Source: Neobacillus soli NBRC 102451
Lineage (GTDB): Bacteria > Bacillota > Bacilli > Bacillales > Cytobacillaceae
Assembly: GCF_001591665.1 (NCBI RefSeq)
Contig: NZ_BCVI01000027.1
Location: forward strand, 1-64,000
Reading direction: 5' to 3'
DNA length: 64,000 nucleotides
The position numbers were made by a program, and so were the translations under genes. The notes under the pieces are model-generated. The model was not told where the DNA came from. It did no database searches and saw nothing but the letters and a program-made list of their open reading frames with translations. Position 1 is the first letter of the stretch. Every line of letters starts with the position of its first letter. This document shows, in pieces, positions 1 to 8,946 of this stretch.

Positions 1-433
1 ATTTTCTAGGGTAATAGTACATGATTCTTTCATTAAAAAGGTGAAGTTCGCCTTGGAGTTTCTTAGCTAGAAATTTGCAAAATTCATTTGCTTTGCCTTT
101 ATCGCCGTAGGTTGATTGTTCTGGGAGTGTGACTTGTATGTATTCTTGCTCTCTTTCTGTGCCATCCTCACTTCGGATTGTTTCCTTATCAACACCTAAT
201 AAAATAGCATTATAGCGTTCATGGTCTGAGTGTAAATAAAACCACTTTCCTTTTCCTTCTTCCGTTTCTTTTATTTCATACGGAAAGGCAGAAGCTCCAA
301 AATGCCAATCCAATTGTTCACCGGTTTTTGCAGTAATATTTTTATAATAACGAAATAATTCCTTTACCTCTTCTATTGATACTGTTTGTTTTGCAGATGA
401 AGGCACAAGCTTAACATATGCGTTTATAGCCAT
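1..433 (-). CDS. DUF1885-like protein (partial, C-terminus outside window)
   Basis: An uninterrupted minus-strand frame runs off the left edge, so only about the first 144 residues are visible. The protein starts MAINAYVKLVPSS and is soluble, with no signal peptide or membrane segment. It resembles the small Bacillaceae family DUF1885 from memory of its N-terminus; members have no assigned catalytic role that I can state. Three ATG codons lie in tandem (431-439). The innermost, at 433, is chosen because a G-rich ribosome binding site (441-447) sits about seven bases upstream of it and too close to the other two. The family call is tentative; the reading frame is secure. Confidence 0.6.
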   Translation of the reverse strand, partial: MAINAYVKLVPSSAKQTVSIEEVKELFRYYKNITAKTGEQLDWHFGASAFPYEIKETEEGKGKWFYLHSDHERYNAILLGVDKETIRSEDGTEREQEYIQVTLPEQSTYGDKGKANEFCKFLAKKLQGELHLFNERIMYYYPRK

Positions 434-533
434 CATCATTCCCCCCCATTAGTTCATTAATGTATGCTCCTTTATTCTAGCATTGAATAAAATCTTATGA
501 CAACTCTTACGAAAAATAAAAAGTCCTGTTTTC

Positions 534-562
534 TTGTTCTTTTTATAAAAATGAATTATAAT
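534..562 (+). promoter_or_regulatory. sigma-A promoter of the DUF3055 gene
   Basis: A -35 box TTGTTC (534-539) and a perfect -10 box TATAAT (557-562) are separated by exactly 17 bases. They lie about 35 bases upstream of the start codon at 598, in an otherwise AT-rich gap between divergent genes. Confidence 0.7.
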
Positions 563-597
563 AATATTCTAAATATTTTATAAAAGGGAGGAGCCTT

Positions 598-897
598 ATG
601 GAATTATTTGATAAGCTCTATGATGAGCATGAAAATGCGAAAGTGAGGTTTGTTGGCTTTACAACGGAACATACCCGTTATGATTTCGGAATTATTTACA
701 CGAACCTATTTTTTGGAAAACCTCTTGTTGTCTGCATGCAAACTGGCCGTTCCACACTCCTTGATCCCAAAGAAATTGAAGACATTGATTACCTTCAAAC
801 CGTATTCCGTATCCCTGATAAACAGCAGGCTTCAGATTTAGCCGAGTTTTTCAGCGAAACACTTCCGTCCATTCCTTTTGTCACTCAATATGAATAA
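598..897 (+). CDS. DUF3055 (SAV0927-like) family protein
   Basis: A 99-residue soluble protein with no signal or membrane segment. Length and sequence (for example the stretch FGIIYTNLFFGKPLV) fit the small Firmicutes family DUF3055/SAV0927, whose function is not established. The start is the ATG at 598, preceded by a strong GGGAGGAG ribosome binding site at 585-592. It is a single-gene transcription unit, with a consensus promoter upstream and an intrinsic terminator directly downstream. The family name is from recognition of the sequence; no role can be inferred from context. Confidence 0.75.
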   Translation: MELFDKLYDEHENAKVRFVGFTTEHTRYDFGIIYTNLFFGKPLVVCMQTGRSTLLDPKEIEDIDYLQTVFRIPDKQQASDLAEFFSETLPSIPFVTQYE

Positions 898-906
898 TGG
901 TTAATG

Positions 907-931
907 AAAAGGCCAGAAAGGGGCCTTTTTT
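907..931 (+). terminator. Intrinsic terminator after the DUF3055 gene
   Basis: The inverted repeat AAAAGGCC / GGCCTTTT with a 7-base loop runs into a T tract ten bases after the stop codon. Confidence 0.8.
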
Positions 932-1009
932 AGTGAAAAATTTTTAAATGTGACATACAGATTGGGCTTGTAATTTTAAATGTGATATATTATTATAGTC
1001 TTAAGGTTA

Positions 1010-1024
1010 TTTTAAACGCTTTCA
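1010..1024 (+). promoter_or_regulatory. Putative cre (CcpA) site at the SR1 promoter
   Basis: The 15-base sequence TTTTAAACGCTTTCA matches the cre consensus WTGNAARCGNWWWCA at 14 of 15 positions. It lies just downstream of -10-like sequences (TATATT at 986-991, TATTAT at 988-993), so bound CcpA would sit at or just after the transcription start of SR1. SR1 is known in B. subtilis to be repressed under glycolytic conditions by CcpN and, to a lesser extent, CcpA. Its use here is inference. Confidence 0.5.
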
Positions 1025-1063
1025 TTTAATGGTCATTCAATTTATGAATTGGGGGATTGAACA

Positions 1064-1186
1064 ATGGGTACTTTAGTATGCCAAACGTGTAACTCTACGA
1101 TTGAACATTTTGAAGATGAAAAAGTTACGGTGCTTTATTCGAAATGTAATTGTTGCGGCGACCATCATAGTGACGAAGAAGTATAA
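1064..1186 (+). CDS. GapA-binding peptide SR1P
   Basis: A 40-residue peptide beginning MGTLVCQTCNSTIEHF, with Cys at 6, 9, 28, 30 and 31 and a His/Asp-rich tail. This matches the SR1P family: CxxC near the N-terminus, the FEDEKVTVLY core and a C-terminal Cys/His cluster that could bind metal. The ATG is preceded by GGGGGA (1051-1056) seven bases upstream. In B. subtilis SR1P binds glyceraldehyde-3-phosphate dehydrogenase GapA and promotes its association with RNase J1. It is too short for most gene callers but is flanked by a promoter-like region with a cre-like site and its own terminator. Confidence 0.85.
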   Translation: MGTLVCQTCNSTIEHFEDEKVTVLYSKCNCCGDHHSDEEV

Positions 1187-1216
1187 GTATTTGAACATTA
1201 ACTTTTAAATATAGAA

Positions 1217-1250
1217 ACAGGATTCCGCGAACGGAATCCTGTATTTTTGT
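1217..1250 (+). terminator. Terminator of SR1
   Basis: A perfect 11-bp inverted repeat, ACAGGATTCCG / CGGAATCCTGT, with a 4-base loop is followed by a T-rich tail. It abuts the 3' end of the convergent speA gene. Confidence 0.85.
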
Positions 1251-1251
1251 T

Positions 1252-2724
1252 TTATTTAATTGCCTTGTACTCTTTAATAACGTGGATGGTTTTGATTTCA
1301 TCGTCTTCCGGACCTTGAACAGGTAAGCCAGCTTCAAGGTTTTTCCTGATGTAATGAAGGTTTTCCTTGGTAATAATTTCGCCAGGGATAAAAATTGGGA
1401 TACCAGGGGGGTATACCATAATAAATTCGGCAATAATTCTTCCTTCAGATTCTTCAAATGGAATCACTTCTGTTTCCGAATAAAAGGCATCCCTAGGTGT
1501 TAAAGCCAGCAGTGGGATTTCTGGAAGAAGAACCTCCACAGGTTCAATCTTTTCTTTACGATGCTCACATTCGTCCGCCAGCTCTTTTAAGGCATTTACT
1601 AATATGGCGGCCTCATGCTCGGTATCCCCAAATGTAATGATACAAAGGATATTATACAAGTCAGATAATTCCACTTCGATATTATGCCTTTCTCTAAGCC
1701 ATTTTTCTACTTCATAACCGGTTAAACCTAATTCTTTTACAGAAATAATAAGCTTAGTTGGGTCGTAATCAAATGTAGCTTTCGAACCTAAAATTTCTTC
1801 ACCTATACAGTGGATATGATCAATTTCATTGATTCTTTTGCGAATAGATTCTGCTAATTTAATTGTTCTATCAATTAAATCCCGGCCCTTTGTGGCTAAT
1901 TGCTTACGGGCCACATCAAGGGAAGCCAGCAATAAATATGAGGTAGAGGTTGTTGTCAGCATGCTTAGGATTGATTGGACCCGTTTCGCAGATACTAGTC
2001 CTTCTTTCACATTTAGAATAGAGCTTTGGGTCATTGATCCGCCTAGTTTGTGAACGCTGGTTGCTGCCATATCCGCACCTGCCTGCATAGCGGAAAGCGG
2101 GAGCTTATCATGAAAATGGATATGGACACCATGGGCTTCATCTACCAGGACTGGAACATGATAAGAATGAGCAATTTCTACAATCTTCTTCAAATCTGCA
2201 GAGATGCCAAAATAAGTAGGATTAATCACTAAAACACCTTTCGCATCTGGGTGCTGCTCCAGTGCTCTTTCGACTGCTTCGTTCGTAATCCCATGGGAAA
2301 TTCCTAATTCCTTATCGATTTCCGGATGAATAAACACGGGAATGGATCCTGAAAAGACAATCGCGGACATAACTGATTTATGGACATTTCTAGGGACGAT
2401 GATTTTTTCGCCTGGTCCACATACAGCCATCACCATCGCGATTATCGCCCCACTTGTACCTTGGACAGAAAAGAAGGTTCGGTCAGCACCAAAGGCTTCT
2501 GCTGCTAAATCCTGGGCTTGCTTAATAATCCCCTTTGGCTGATGGAGATCATCCAAAGGTCCAATATTGATTAAGTCGATGGACAGGGCATTATCACCAA
2601 TAAAGCTTCGAAATTCCGGATCAATACCAGCACCTTTTTTATGACCTGGAATATGGAATTGAATTGGGTTCTTTTTTGCATGCGCTAGTAAACCGCTAAA
2701 TAACGGTGTTTCATTCTGAGACAA
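1252..2724 (-). CDS. speA: Arginine decarboxylase
   Basis: A PLP-dependent fold-III (Orn/Lys/Arg) decarboxylase of 490 residues, the size of B. subtilis SpeA. It makes agmatine from arginine, the first step of polyamine synthesis. Visible signatures are the N-terminal FHIPGHKKG motif, LVDEAHGVHIHF around the cofactor aspartate, and the cofactor lysine in TSVHKLGG at about residue 226. The C-terminal domain carries VMVYPPGIP-like and GLPVQGPED motifs. The start is TTG at 2724, with AGAGGTG (2735-2741) ten bases upstream; the longer frame back to 2781 has no ribosome binding site and extends past the family N-terminus. It is convergent with SR1, which in B. subtilis also controls arginine catabolism. 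Confidence 0.95.
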   Translation of the reverse strand: MSQNETPLFSGLLAHAKKNPIQFHIPGHKKGAGIDPEFRSFIGDNALSIDLINIGPLDDLHQPKGIIKQAQDLAAEAFGADRTFFSVQGTSGAIIAMVMAVCGPGEKIIVPRNVHKSVMSAIVFSGSIPVFIHPEIDKELGISHGITNEAVERALEQHPDAKGVLVINPTYFGISADLKKIVEIAHSYHVPVLVDEAHGVHIHFHDKLPLSAMQAGADMAATSVHKLGGSMTQSSILNVKEGLVSAKRVQSILSMLTTTSTSYLLLASLDVARKQLATKGRDLIDRTIKLAESIRKRINEIDHIHCIGEEILGSKATFDYDPTKLIISVKELGLTGYEVEKWLRERHNIEVELSDLYNILCIITFGDTEHEAAILVNALKELADECEHRKEKIEPVEVLLPEIPLLALTPRDAFYSETEVIPFEESEGRIIAEFIMVYPPGIPIFIPGEIITKENLHYIRKNLEAGLPVQGPEDDEIKTIHVIKEYKAIK

Positions 2725-2939
2725 TTTATAATCACACCTCTTATTTAAAAATACTCTTGAATTTTCGTCTATAACGGACATAAAACAAAGGAATTATAGC
2801 ACTTTTCCCTTTCGTTGCATAGAAATTTATATAATTACAATGACTCTTTTTTTATGGTTTAGGTTAGTTTCTCAATAAGGCAGGAAAATTACCCTTTAAG
2901 AACGAAATATCAAATATAAACTATCGGGGAGGAATTAAA

Positions 2940-3899
2940 TTGAATTGGCAAACACGTGTGACCGAAATATTAAATATCCGTTTTCCAATTATTCAAGGAG
3001 GTTTAGCTTATTTAGCTTATTCTGAATTGGCAGCAGCCGTATCAAACGCAGGAGGTCTTGGTCAAATTACGGCGATGTCTTTAGGTAAACCGAATCAGTT
3101 GCGGGAAGAAATACGTAAGGTGAAACAGCTGACGAACAAACCTTTCGGAGTTAATTTTGCGATTGGACAGCAAGGCAGGCCGTTTGCTGATTTTTTACAG
3201 GTGGCAATTGATGAACAAGTGCCTGTTGTGTCGATGACAGGAGGAAATCCAGCCCCGATTTTTGAGCAACTAAAAGGAACCCCCATTAAAAAGCTTGTTC
3301 TTGTTGCAGCAAGAAGACAGGCTGTGAAGGCGGAGGAGCTCGGTGCTGATGCTGTCATGGTTGTCGGGCAGGAAGGGGGAGGACATCTTGGCCGTGATGA
3401 TGTCGGCACAATGGTATTAATTCCCCAAGTAGTGGATGCTGTTTCCATTCCGGTTATTGCTTCAGGGGGTATTGGTGACGGCAGAGGACTCATGGCAGCG
3501 CTTAGTTTAGGGGCTGAAGGGATTGAAATGGGGACTAGATTTATTGCAACAAAAGAATGCGTTCATGCAAGTGAATTATATAAAAAGACGCTGGTCGAGG
3601 GAACTGAAGCCGGCACGGTGGTCATAAAGAAAGCGCTTGGTACTCCTGCTAGAGCTCTTGCAAACAGCTGGACCGAAAAAATCTTGGAAATTGAGAAGAA
3701 CCAGGGTGATTATGAACAGCTAAAGGATTTTATTAGTGGAAGGGCGAACAAACGCTACATATATGACGGAGCTGCTGAAGAGGGCTTTGCCTGGGCAGGA
3801 CAAGTGATGGGATTGATCAACGATATCCCAACGGTTAAAGGACTATTTGAACGAATGATTAATGAAGCGCAGCAAATTCGTGCAAAATGGGGAAATTAA
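2940..3899 (+). CDS. NAD(P)H-dependent flavin oxidoreductase / nitronate monooxygenase family
   Basis: A 319-residue TIM-barrel FMN protein of the nitronate monooxygenase / FabK-like family. Signatures are the N-terminal FPIIQGGLAYLA segment, the glycine-rich FMN motif GQEGGGHLGRDD near residue 145-155 with the conserved histidine, and VIASGGIGDGRGLMAALSLGA for phosphate binding. Family members oxidise nitronates or act as enoyl-ACP reductases; the sequence alone does not decide between these. The start is TTG at 2940, with GGGGAGGA just upstream. It interrupts the speA-yktA order of B. subtilis, so its presence is lineage-specific. It may be cotranscribed with the next gene, 42 bases downstream. 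Confidence 0.85.
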   Translation: MNWQTRVTEILNIRFPIIQGGLAYLAYSELAAAVSNAGGLGQITAMSLGKPNQLREEIRKVKQLTNKPFGVNFAIGQQGRPFADFLQVAIDEQVPVVSMTGGNPAPIFEQLKGTPIKKLVLVAARRQAVKAEELGADAVMVVGQEGGGHLGRDDVGTMVLIPQVVDAVSIPVIASGGIGDGRGLMAALSLGAEGIEMGTRFIATKECVHASELYKKTLVEGTEAGTVVIKKALGTPARALANSWTEKILEIEKNQGDYEQLKDFISGRANKRYIYDGAAEEGFAWAGQVMGLINDIPTVKGLFERMINEAQQIRAKWGN

Positions 3900-3941
3900 C
3901 GGTATGATTCTCTAAAGGTTAATTTAGAAGTAGGTGAAGTC

Positions 3942-4214
3942 ATGGAGTACCAGTACCCAATTGATTACCGTTGGAGCACCGATGAAATAGTCGATGTGAT
4001 TGCTTTTTTTGAAATGATTGAGAAGGCATATGAAAAGGGAATTGAACGTGAACAAGTAATGAGTGCGTACCGCCGCTTTAAAGAAATTGTTCCAAGCAAA
4101 GCGGAAGAAAAGACCATTTGCGGTGAATTTGAAGAAATGAGCGGCTATTCTTCATATCGGACGATTAAAAAGGCGAAAGAGGCTTTAGATGGTGACAAAA
4201 TTAGAATGAAATAA
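3942..4214 (+). CDS. yktA: UPF0223 family protein YktA
   Basis: A 90-residue, highly charged alpha-helical protein starting [15 protein letters not shown]. This N-terminus and length identify the UPF0223 family, B. subtilis YktA. No catalytic motif is visible and the function is not known. It follows the flavin oxidoreductase gene by 42 bases on the same strand and ends at a bidirectional terminator shared with yktB. Confidence 0.88.
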   Translation: MEYQYPIDYRWSTDEIVDVIAFFEMIEKAYEKGIEREQVMSAYRRFKEIVPSKAEEKTICGEFEEMSGYSSYRTIKKAKEALDGDKIRMK

Positions 4215-4248
4215 TAAAAAGCTCCCGAAAAAAAGGGAGCTTTTTATT
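4213..4248. terminator. Bidirectional terminator between yktA and yktB
   Basis: The long inverted repeat AATAAAAAGCTCCC / GGGAGCTTTTTATT gives a hairpin with an A/T-rich stem base. It serves both convergent genes and overlaps both stop codon regions. Confidence 0.85.
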
Positions 4249-4879
4249 ATTTCATGTTTAGTGCAATTTTATATAATGGTGCGACTATTTTAAATACCTC
4301 TTCGATTTGTTGTATTACTCCATCAGAACCCATTTGAACGGCTTTTTCTCTGTCAATAGTATACCCACATAATAATTCAGCTTTCTTAACGGTTTGAAGG
4401 CGGTCAAGGTTGGTTTTTAATTTATCTCTGGACTGTTTACCGTGCATAACGGTTTCAGGCTTCATATGATCCACAGACCAAACAAAATCTTTTGGGATTT
4501 CTTTATGAATTTTGGTTAATTTTTTTGCTAACCTTGCCCCAATTGCCTCTTTTTGAGGGGCTTCATAAATGACAGCAAACCAAATAAATAAATGGGTGTT
4601 CCATAAACCAATTTGAAAATGAGGGAGCATTTTATAGCCGCGCGGATTATTGGCAAATGCAACCCAAGTATCCTTGGGAGGATTGATTGTACGTCTTGCA
4701 TGCTTGGCAACATGGATAAACATTTCGTCACCCGTTAAAGTGGTTAGCGCAGGGGCGAAATATTCCCCTAAAGCCTCCAATTTTGGACGAATTGTCTCCT
4801 TAAGCGCCTCCATTCTTTCCTCTAAACCATCTATTTGAAACACATCAAAATCTTCATTTGTAAATCCGGTAAAACCCAT
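4247..4879 (-). CDS. yktB: UPF0637 family protein YktB (DUF1054)
   Basis: A 210-residue soluble protein of the UPF0637/DUF1054 family, identified by [14 protein letters not shown] at the N-terminus, the [15 protein letters not shown] segment in the middle and the [15 protein letters not shown] stretch (here [12 protein letters not shown]). No function is established for the family. The start is taken at the ATG at 4879, with a GGGGG-type ribosome binding site upstream. The longer frame back to 4990 adds 37 residues not typical of the family and without a ribosome binding site. The gene order yktA-yktB-yktC is as in B. subtilis. Confidence 0.88.
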   Translation of the reverse strand: MGFTGFTNEDFDVFQIDGLEERMEALKETIRPKLEALGEYFAPALTTLTGDEMFIHVAKHARRTINPPKDTWVAFANNPRGYKMLPHFQIGLWNTHLFIWFAVIYEAPQKEAIGARLAKKLTKIHKEIPKDFVWSVDHMKPETVMHGKQSRDKLKTNLDRLQTVKKAELLCGYTIDREKAVQMGSDGVIQQIEEVFKIVAPLYKIALNMK

Positions 4880-5059
4880 CGTGTTAACCCCCAACAAAAC
4901 ATTTGTCATCAATTGTAGCATATGCGAATGGAGACATGTAATAAAATGCTTTTCTAGGTTAAAGCACATATTTGTTGCAACATATCTCAATGACTCATAT
5001 TATACAGTAAAAAATAATCTGAAAAGTTAGAATAAAATGGAAGGAAGGGGAGGAGAAGC

Positions 5060-5254
5060 GTGAAACAATTGATGAATACCTCACTTAAAAAAGCAGGCGA
5101 GAAAGAAAGGACAGCAGTATTAAGATTGGAAATGGATTATGAACTAGCTACATTATTTGAAGCGATTGAGGAAAAGAATGAGAAGAAAATGAAAGAGTGC
5201 AAACTAAAATTAGAAAAAATTCGCCAAGAGTTATTACGGTTAAAGGCTCTTTGA
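5060..5254 (+). CDS. Small coiled-coil protein, positional match to ykzI
   Basis: A 64-residue, strongly charged (Lys/Glu-rich) protein predicted to be almost wholly helical, with heptad-like leucines (KLKLEKIRQELLRL). The start is GTG at 5060, preceded by GGGAGGAG. It lies between yktB and yktC, the position of ykzI in B. subtilis, so it is probably that gene; this rests on position and size. No domain is recognised and no function can be given. Confidence 0.7.
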   Translation: MKQLMNTSLKKAGEKERTAVLRLEMDYELATLFEAIEEKNEKKMKECKLKLEKIRQELLRLKAL

Positions 5255-5373
5255 TAAAATGAATGCCATTTATTAGTTGCAGAAATACTTACTATAAATG
5301 CTAAACGCATTTCTTTATCGAAGGGGACACATGCAGAAATGAATCGAAAGAGAATAGATTATGAACTTTTTTA

Positions 5374-5415
5374 AAACGAACTCCAGCAAAAAGAGAGGGG
5401 GGTTCGTTTATTATT
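5374..5415 (+). terminator. Probable terminator in the gap before yktC
   Basis: The inverted repeat AAACGAACTCC / GGGGTTCGTTT with a 14-base loop is followed by a T-rich but interrupted tail. It lies in the 287-base gap between the 64-aa gene and yktC, in which no further reading frame with a ribosome binding site is visible. Confidence 0.5.
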
Positions 5416-5541
5416 GTCTATTAAAAGTTGATGTGTTCATTTAATTTGATTAAGCTATAGGTACATCAATTAATTTATCATGCTCATACTACATATATTG
5501 AAATTGTGCCAAGAAATAAAACTGATAATTGGAGGAAAATC

Positions 5542-6339
5542 ATGAACTGGGATCATATTTATGCCCAAGCAAAGCAATGGGTTCAAGAGGCAGGAAATAA
5601 AATCCGGTTATCTTTTGATGAAATATTAACTATTCAATCGAAAACGAACCCTAATGATCTTGTTACAAATATTGACAAAGATATTGAGCAATTTTTTATA
5701 AGGAAAATTAGAGAGGTTTATCCGGAACACAAAATTATGGGCGAAGAAGGGTTTGGGGATAAACTAGTCAGCCTTGATGGGATTGTTTGGATGATTGATC
5801 CGATTGATGGAACGATGAATTTTATCCATCAACAAAGGAACTTTGCCATTTCACTTGGTGTGTATGAAAATGGAGTGGGAAAAATAGGACTCATTTATGA
5901 TGTTGTTCATGACGAGTTGTATCACGCCAGCTGTGGAAACGGTGCGTTTATAAATGAAAAGCCTATCCCAGCGCTAAAAGAAACAACGGTGAAGGAATCA
6001 ATCATTGCTCTTAATGCAACATGGGTAATGGAAAACCATCGGATTGATCATAAATTAATGATTCCTCTGGTTAAAGATGCAAGAGGAACAAGATCGTATG
6101 GAAGTGCGGCACTTGAAATGGTATTCGTCGCTACAGGAAGAGTAGATGCATATCTTTCCATGCGATTATCACCATGGGATTTTGCTGCCGGGACTATCAT
6201 TGTTGAAGAGTTGGGTGGTCTTGTTACAAATTTGAGAGGTGAAAAGCTTAATTTTCTTACTCAAAATTCTTTATTTGTCGCAAAACCTGGCTTGCATCAA
6301 ACAATAATGAAGGATTATTTAAAAGACGGTAAATGGTAA
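5542..6339 (+). CDS. yktC: Inositol monophosphatase family protein (YktC)
   Basis: A 265-residue Mg-dependent phosphatase of the IMPase/FBPase superfamily. The metal-binding motif DPIDGT starts at D86, the upstream acidic EEGFGD lies near residue 75, and the C-terminal WDFAAG motif is at residues 212-217. The family hydrolyses inositol monophosphate and related sugar phosphates; YktC of B. subtilis, same length, is the ortholog by position. The start is the ATG at 5542 with GGAGGAAAA upstream; a longer frame from 5506 lacks a ribosome binding site. It is a single gene followed by a terminator shared with convergent ylaF. Confidence 0.93.
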   Translation: MNWDHIYAQAKQWVQEAGNKIRLSFDEILTIQSKTNPNDLVTNIDKDIEQFFIRKIREVYPEHKIMGEEGFGDKLVSLDGIVWMIDPIDGTMNFIHQQRNFAISLGVYENGVGKIGLIYDVVHDELYHASCGNGAFINEKPIPALKETTVKESIIALNATWVMENHRIDHKLMIPLVKDARGTRSYGSAALEMVFVATGRVDAYLSMRLSPWDFAAGTIIVEELGGLVTNLRGEKLNFLTQNSLFVAKPGLHQTIMKDYLKDGKW

Positions 6340-6341
6340 AC

Positions 6342-6368
6342 AAAAAGAAGCCTGCAAGGCTTCTTTTT
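6342..6368. terminator. Bidirectional terminator between yktC and ylaF
   Basis: A perfect 12-bp stem, AAAAAGAAGCCT / AGGCTTCTTTTT, with a 3-base loop has an A tract on one side and a T tract on the other, so it can work in both directions. Confidence 0.88.
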
Positions 6369-6552
6369 AGAGTTGACCATTTTCACGCATTTTTCTTTTT
6401 GTTGTAAAACCCATCCCCATGATCACTACAATTGCGATAATACAGCCAATTGCACCTATTAAGCTTCTTTCGCTGATGGCAATCCCAATGCCTATTATAC
6501 TTGCTGCAGCAAGGATCGCATAAACGAGCAGCGGCCATTTCACTTTATTCAT
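6367..6552 (-). CDS. ylaF: DUF5325 family membrane protein YlaF
   Basis: A roughly 61-residue integral membrane protein with two hydrophobic helices (LLVYAILAAASIIGIGIAI and LIGAIGCIIAIVVIMGM) and a basic C-terminal tail. Size, topology and position upstream of typA match YlaF/DUF5325. Two in-frame ATGs exist. The inner one at 6552 has usable spacing from the AGGGG ribosome binding site, while the outer one at 6561 lies one base from it. Function is unknown. Confidence 0.75.
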   Translation of the reverse strand: MNKVKWPLLVYAILAAASIIGIGIAISERSLIGAIGCIIAIVVIMGMGFTTKRKMRENGQL

Positions 6553-6733
6553 TTTTTTCATACCCCTTTTTTTATGATAAAACAGACTAGATTGAGCTTA
6601 TGATGGATATATTTTTTATTCTACATTAAAATGCCTTTAGGTTTCCACTTTATTTATGGTATAATGTTTTAGTTGTAAATGGGAAACTATAAATAGCTTT
6701 TTATTTTTATGAATATAGGTAGGAGTGGAATTG

Positions 6734-8572
6734 TTGAAAATAAGAAATGATATTCGTAATATTGCGATCATTGCCCACGTTGACCATGGAAAAACGACGT
6801 TGGTAGACCAATTGTTAAAACAATCTGGAACGTTTCGTTCCAATGAGCACGTGGAAGAACGTGCGATGGACTCAGGTGATTTAGAAAGAGAACGCGGAAT
6901 AACCATCCTTGCGAAGAATACCGCGATTCAATATAAAGATACAAGAATTAATATTTTGGATACACCAGGACACGCAGACTTTGGCGGTGAAGTAGAACGA
7001 ATCATGAAAATGGTTGATGGTGTTCTGCTTGTGGTCGACGCTTATGAAGGCTGTATGCCGCAAACTCGTTTTGTGCTTAAGAAGGCTTTGGAGCAAAAAA
7101 TCACTCCAATTGTCGTTGTCAATAAAATTGACCGTGATTTTGCTAGACCTGCCGAAGTAGTGGATGAAGTCATTGATTTATTTATTGAACTTGATGCATC
7201 GGAAGATCAGCTTGAATTTCCAGTAATCTACGCTTCAGGTATAAACGGTACAGCAAGTACAAATCCCGAAAAGCAAGATGAAAACATGCAATCATTGTAT
7301 GAGGCAATTGTGGAATACATCCCTGCACCTATTGATAATCACGAAGAACCATTGCAATTCCAGGTAGCTCTTCTTGATTATAACGATTATGTGGGCAGAA
7401 TTGGGATTGGACGTGTTTTCCGCGGAACGATGCATGTAGGTCAACAAGTCGCATTAATGAAATTGGATGGCAGTGTAAAACAATTCCGCGTCACCAAGAT
7501 CTTTGGTTTCTTTGGTCTAAAACGGCAGGAAGTTCAAGAAGCAAAAGCAGGCGACTTAATTGCTGTTTCCGGTATGGAAGATATAAATGTCGGCGAAACA
7601 GTTTGCCCAACAGAACATCAAGAAGCATTACCAGTTTTACGAATCGACGAACCAACATTACAAATGACTTTTGTCGTAAACAACAGTCCTTTTGCAGGCA
7701 GAGAGGGTAAATATTTAACCTCAAGAAAGATTGAAGAAAGACTGCGTTCCCAATTGCAAACCGATGTAAGCTTACGAGTTGATAACACTGATTCACCGGA
7801 TGCTTGGATTGTTTCCGGCCGCGGTGAACTTCATTTGTCAATTTTGATTGAAAACATGCGCCGTGAGGGCTATGAGCTTCAAGTTTCTAAACCTGAAGTA
7901 ATCGTTAAAGTAATTGACGGAGTTCGTTCTGAGCCTGTTGAAAGAGTTCAAATTGATGTTCCTGAGGAACATACTGGTTCCGTTATGGAGTCAATCGGTG
8001 CGAGAAAAGGCGAAATGATTGATATGATTAATAATGGATCAGGTCAAGTCCGCTTAATCTTTAATGTACCAGCACGCGGCTTAATTGGATACACAACCGA
8101 ATTCTTAACAATGACACGCGGGTATGGAATTATTAATCACACCTTTGACAGTTATCAGCCTATGCTGGCTGGTCAGGTTGGCGGAAGACACCAAGGTGTA
8201 CTTGTATCAATGGAATCTGGAAAAGCGTCCACTTATGGTATAATGCAAGTAGAAGACCGCGGCACGATTTTTGTTGAACCGGGTACGGAAATTTATGAGG
8301 GGATGATTGTTGGCGAAAACACTCGCGAAAATGACATCACCGTTAATATTACCAAAATGAAGCAGGCAACGAATGTTCGGTCCGCGAACAAAGACCAAAC
8401 ATCGGTTATTAAAAAGCCACGCATCATGACATTGGAAGAGTCATTAGAATATTTAAATGATGACGAATATTGTGAGGTTACACCGGAATCGATTCGTCTA
8501 CGTAAGAAAATTCTTGATAAAAATGAACGTGAAAAATCAGCTAAAAAGAAAAAGTATGCTGAAATGAGTTAA
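6734..8572 (+). CDS. typA: Ribosome-associated GTPase TypA/BipA
   Basis: A 612-residue translational GTPase of the EF-G/LepA superfamily. The P-loop [10 protein letters not shown] covers residues 14-23, followed by DTPGHADF (G3) and NKID (G4), then the beta-barrel, domain III/V and the TypA-specific C-terminal domain. Family members bind the ribosome and assist 50S assembly, notably at low temperature. The start is TTG at 6734, eight bases after AGGAG (6721-6725); this gives exactly the length of B. subtilis TypA (YlaG). An upstream GTG at 6725 overlaps the ribosome binding site. It is probably cotranscribed with ylaH and the 97-aa gene, with gaps of 17 and 15 bases. Confidence 0.96.
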   Translation: MKIRNDIRNIAIIAHVDHGKTTLVDQLLKQSGTFRSNEHVEERAMDSGDLERERGITILAKNTAIQYKDTRINILDTPGHADFGGEVERIMKMVDGVLLVVDAYEGCMPQTRFVLKKALEQKITPIVVVNKIDRDFARPAEVVDEVIDLFIELDASEDQLEFPVIYASGINGTASTNPEKQDENMQSLYEAIVEYIPAPIDNHEEPLQFQVALLDYNDYVGRIGIGRVFRGTMHVGQQVALMKLDGSVKQFRVTKIFGFFGLKRQEVQEAKAGDLIAVSGMEDINVGETVCPTEHQEALPVLRIDEPTLQMTFVVNNSPFAGREGKYLTSRKIEERLRSQLQTDVSLRVDNTDSPDAWIVSGRGELHLSILIENMRREGYELQVSKPEVIVKVIDGVRSEPVERVQIDVPEEHTGSVMESIGARKGEMIDMINNGSGQVRLIFNVPARGLIGYTTEFLTMTRGYGIINHTFDSYQPMLAGQVGGRHQGVLVSMESGKASTYGIMQVEDRGTIFVEPGTEIYEGMIVGENTRENDITVNITKMKQATNVRSANKDQTSVIKKPRIMTLEESLEYLNDDEYCEVTPESIRLRKKILDKNEREKSAKKKKYAEMS

Positions 8573-8589
8573 GTTAAGAGGTGCACGCT

Positions 8590-8931
8590 GTGGAAGATTT
8601 AAAAGCCTTCTCCCCGAGTTTAAGATTTTTTATTGAGCTTGTTGCAGGTAATTCTCCTGTATCACAAAGCGATGTAAATACTGGTGTCTTAATCCAATAT
8701 TTATTTATTGTCGTTTTGACAGTTATTGTCTATAGGTTAGGCTTTGCTAAGAAACTGCCTCTTTTGAAAAACGCAGTAATATATATCTGCCTTTTAATTG
8801 GGTGCTTTATCTTGCTTATTTTTTCTTATGCCTTGCCTATCGCGGAAGGACTAGCGGGCGCTGCACTTTTATTGATTATCTATAAAATCCGCTTACACCA
8901 ATCGAAAAAGCAGCAGACTGAAGCAAAATAA
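8590..8931 (+). CDS. ylaH: YlaH-like membrane protein
   Basis: A 113-residue membrane protein with an N-terminal cytoplasmic or amphipathic region and three hydrophobic segments (about residues 35-50, 60-80 and 82-100), ending in a basic tail. It matches B. subtilis YlaH in length, topology and location immediately after typA. GTG at 8590 is selected because AAGAGGTG (8576-8583) sits six bases before it; the in-frame GTG at 8581 lies inside that site. Function is unknown. Confidence 0.8.
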   Translation: MEDLKAFSPSLRFFIELVAGNSPVSQSDVNTGVLIQYLFIVVLTVIVYRLGFAKKLPLLKNAVIYICLLIGCFILLIFSYALPIAEGLAGAALLLIIYKIRLHQSKKQQTEAK

Positions 8932-8946
8932 CGGGGGGCCCCTCTT

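Larger units (their letters stand above)
1000..1250 (+). ncRNA. SR1-type dual-function small RNA
   Basis: The transcript is predicted to begin just after the -10-like boxes near 986-993 and to end at the perfect 11-bp hairpin and T tract at 1217-1250. It lies next to speA, as SR1 does in B. subtilis, and carries the SR1P reading frame. In B. subtilis SR1 acts as a base-pairing RNA on ahrC mRNA (arginine catabolism activator) and as an mRNA for a GapA-binding peptide. The 5' end is approximate. No base-pairing target could be tested from this window. Confidence 0.7.

Noticed and set aside
3095..3493. 132-aa minus-strand ORF inside the flavin oxidoreductase gene
   Set aside because: Antisense shadow; Ser/Pro/Thr-rich composition typical of the reverse of coding sequence.
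5255..5541. Possible small genes in the gap before yktC
   Set aside because: Only frames of about 11 codons or less follow the weak G-rich sites; only a terminator-like hairpin is supportable.
7491..7841. 116-aa minus-strand ORF inside typA
   Set aside because: Antisense to the conserved GTPase; no initiation signal.
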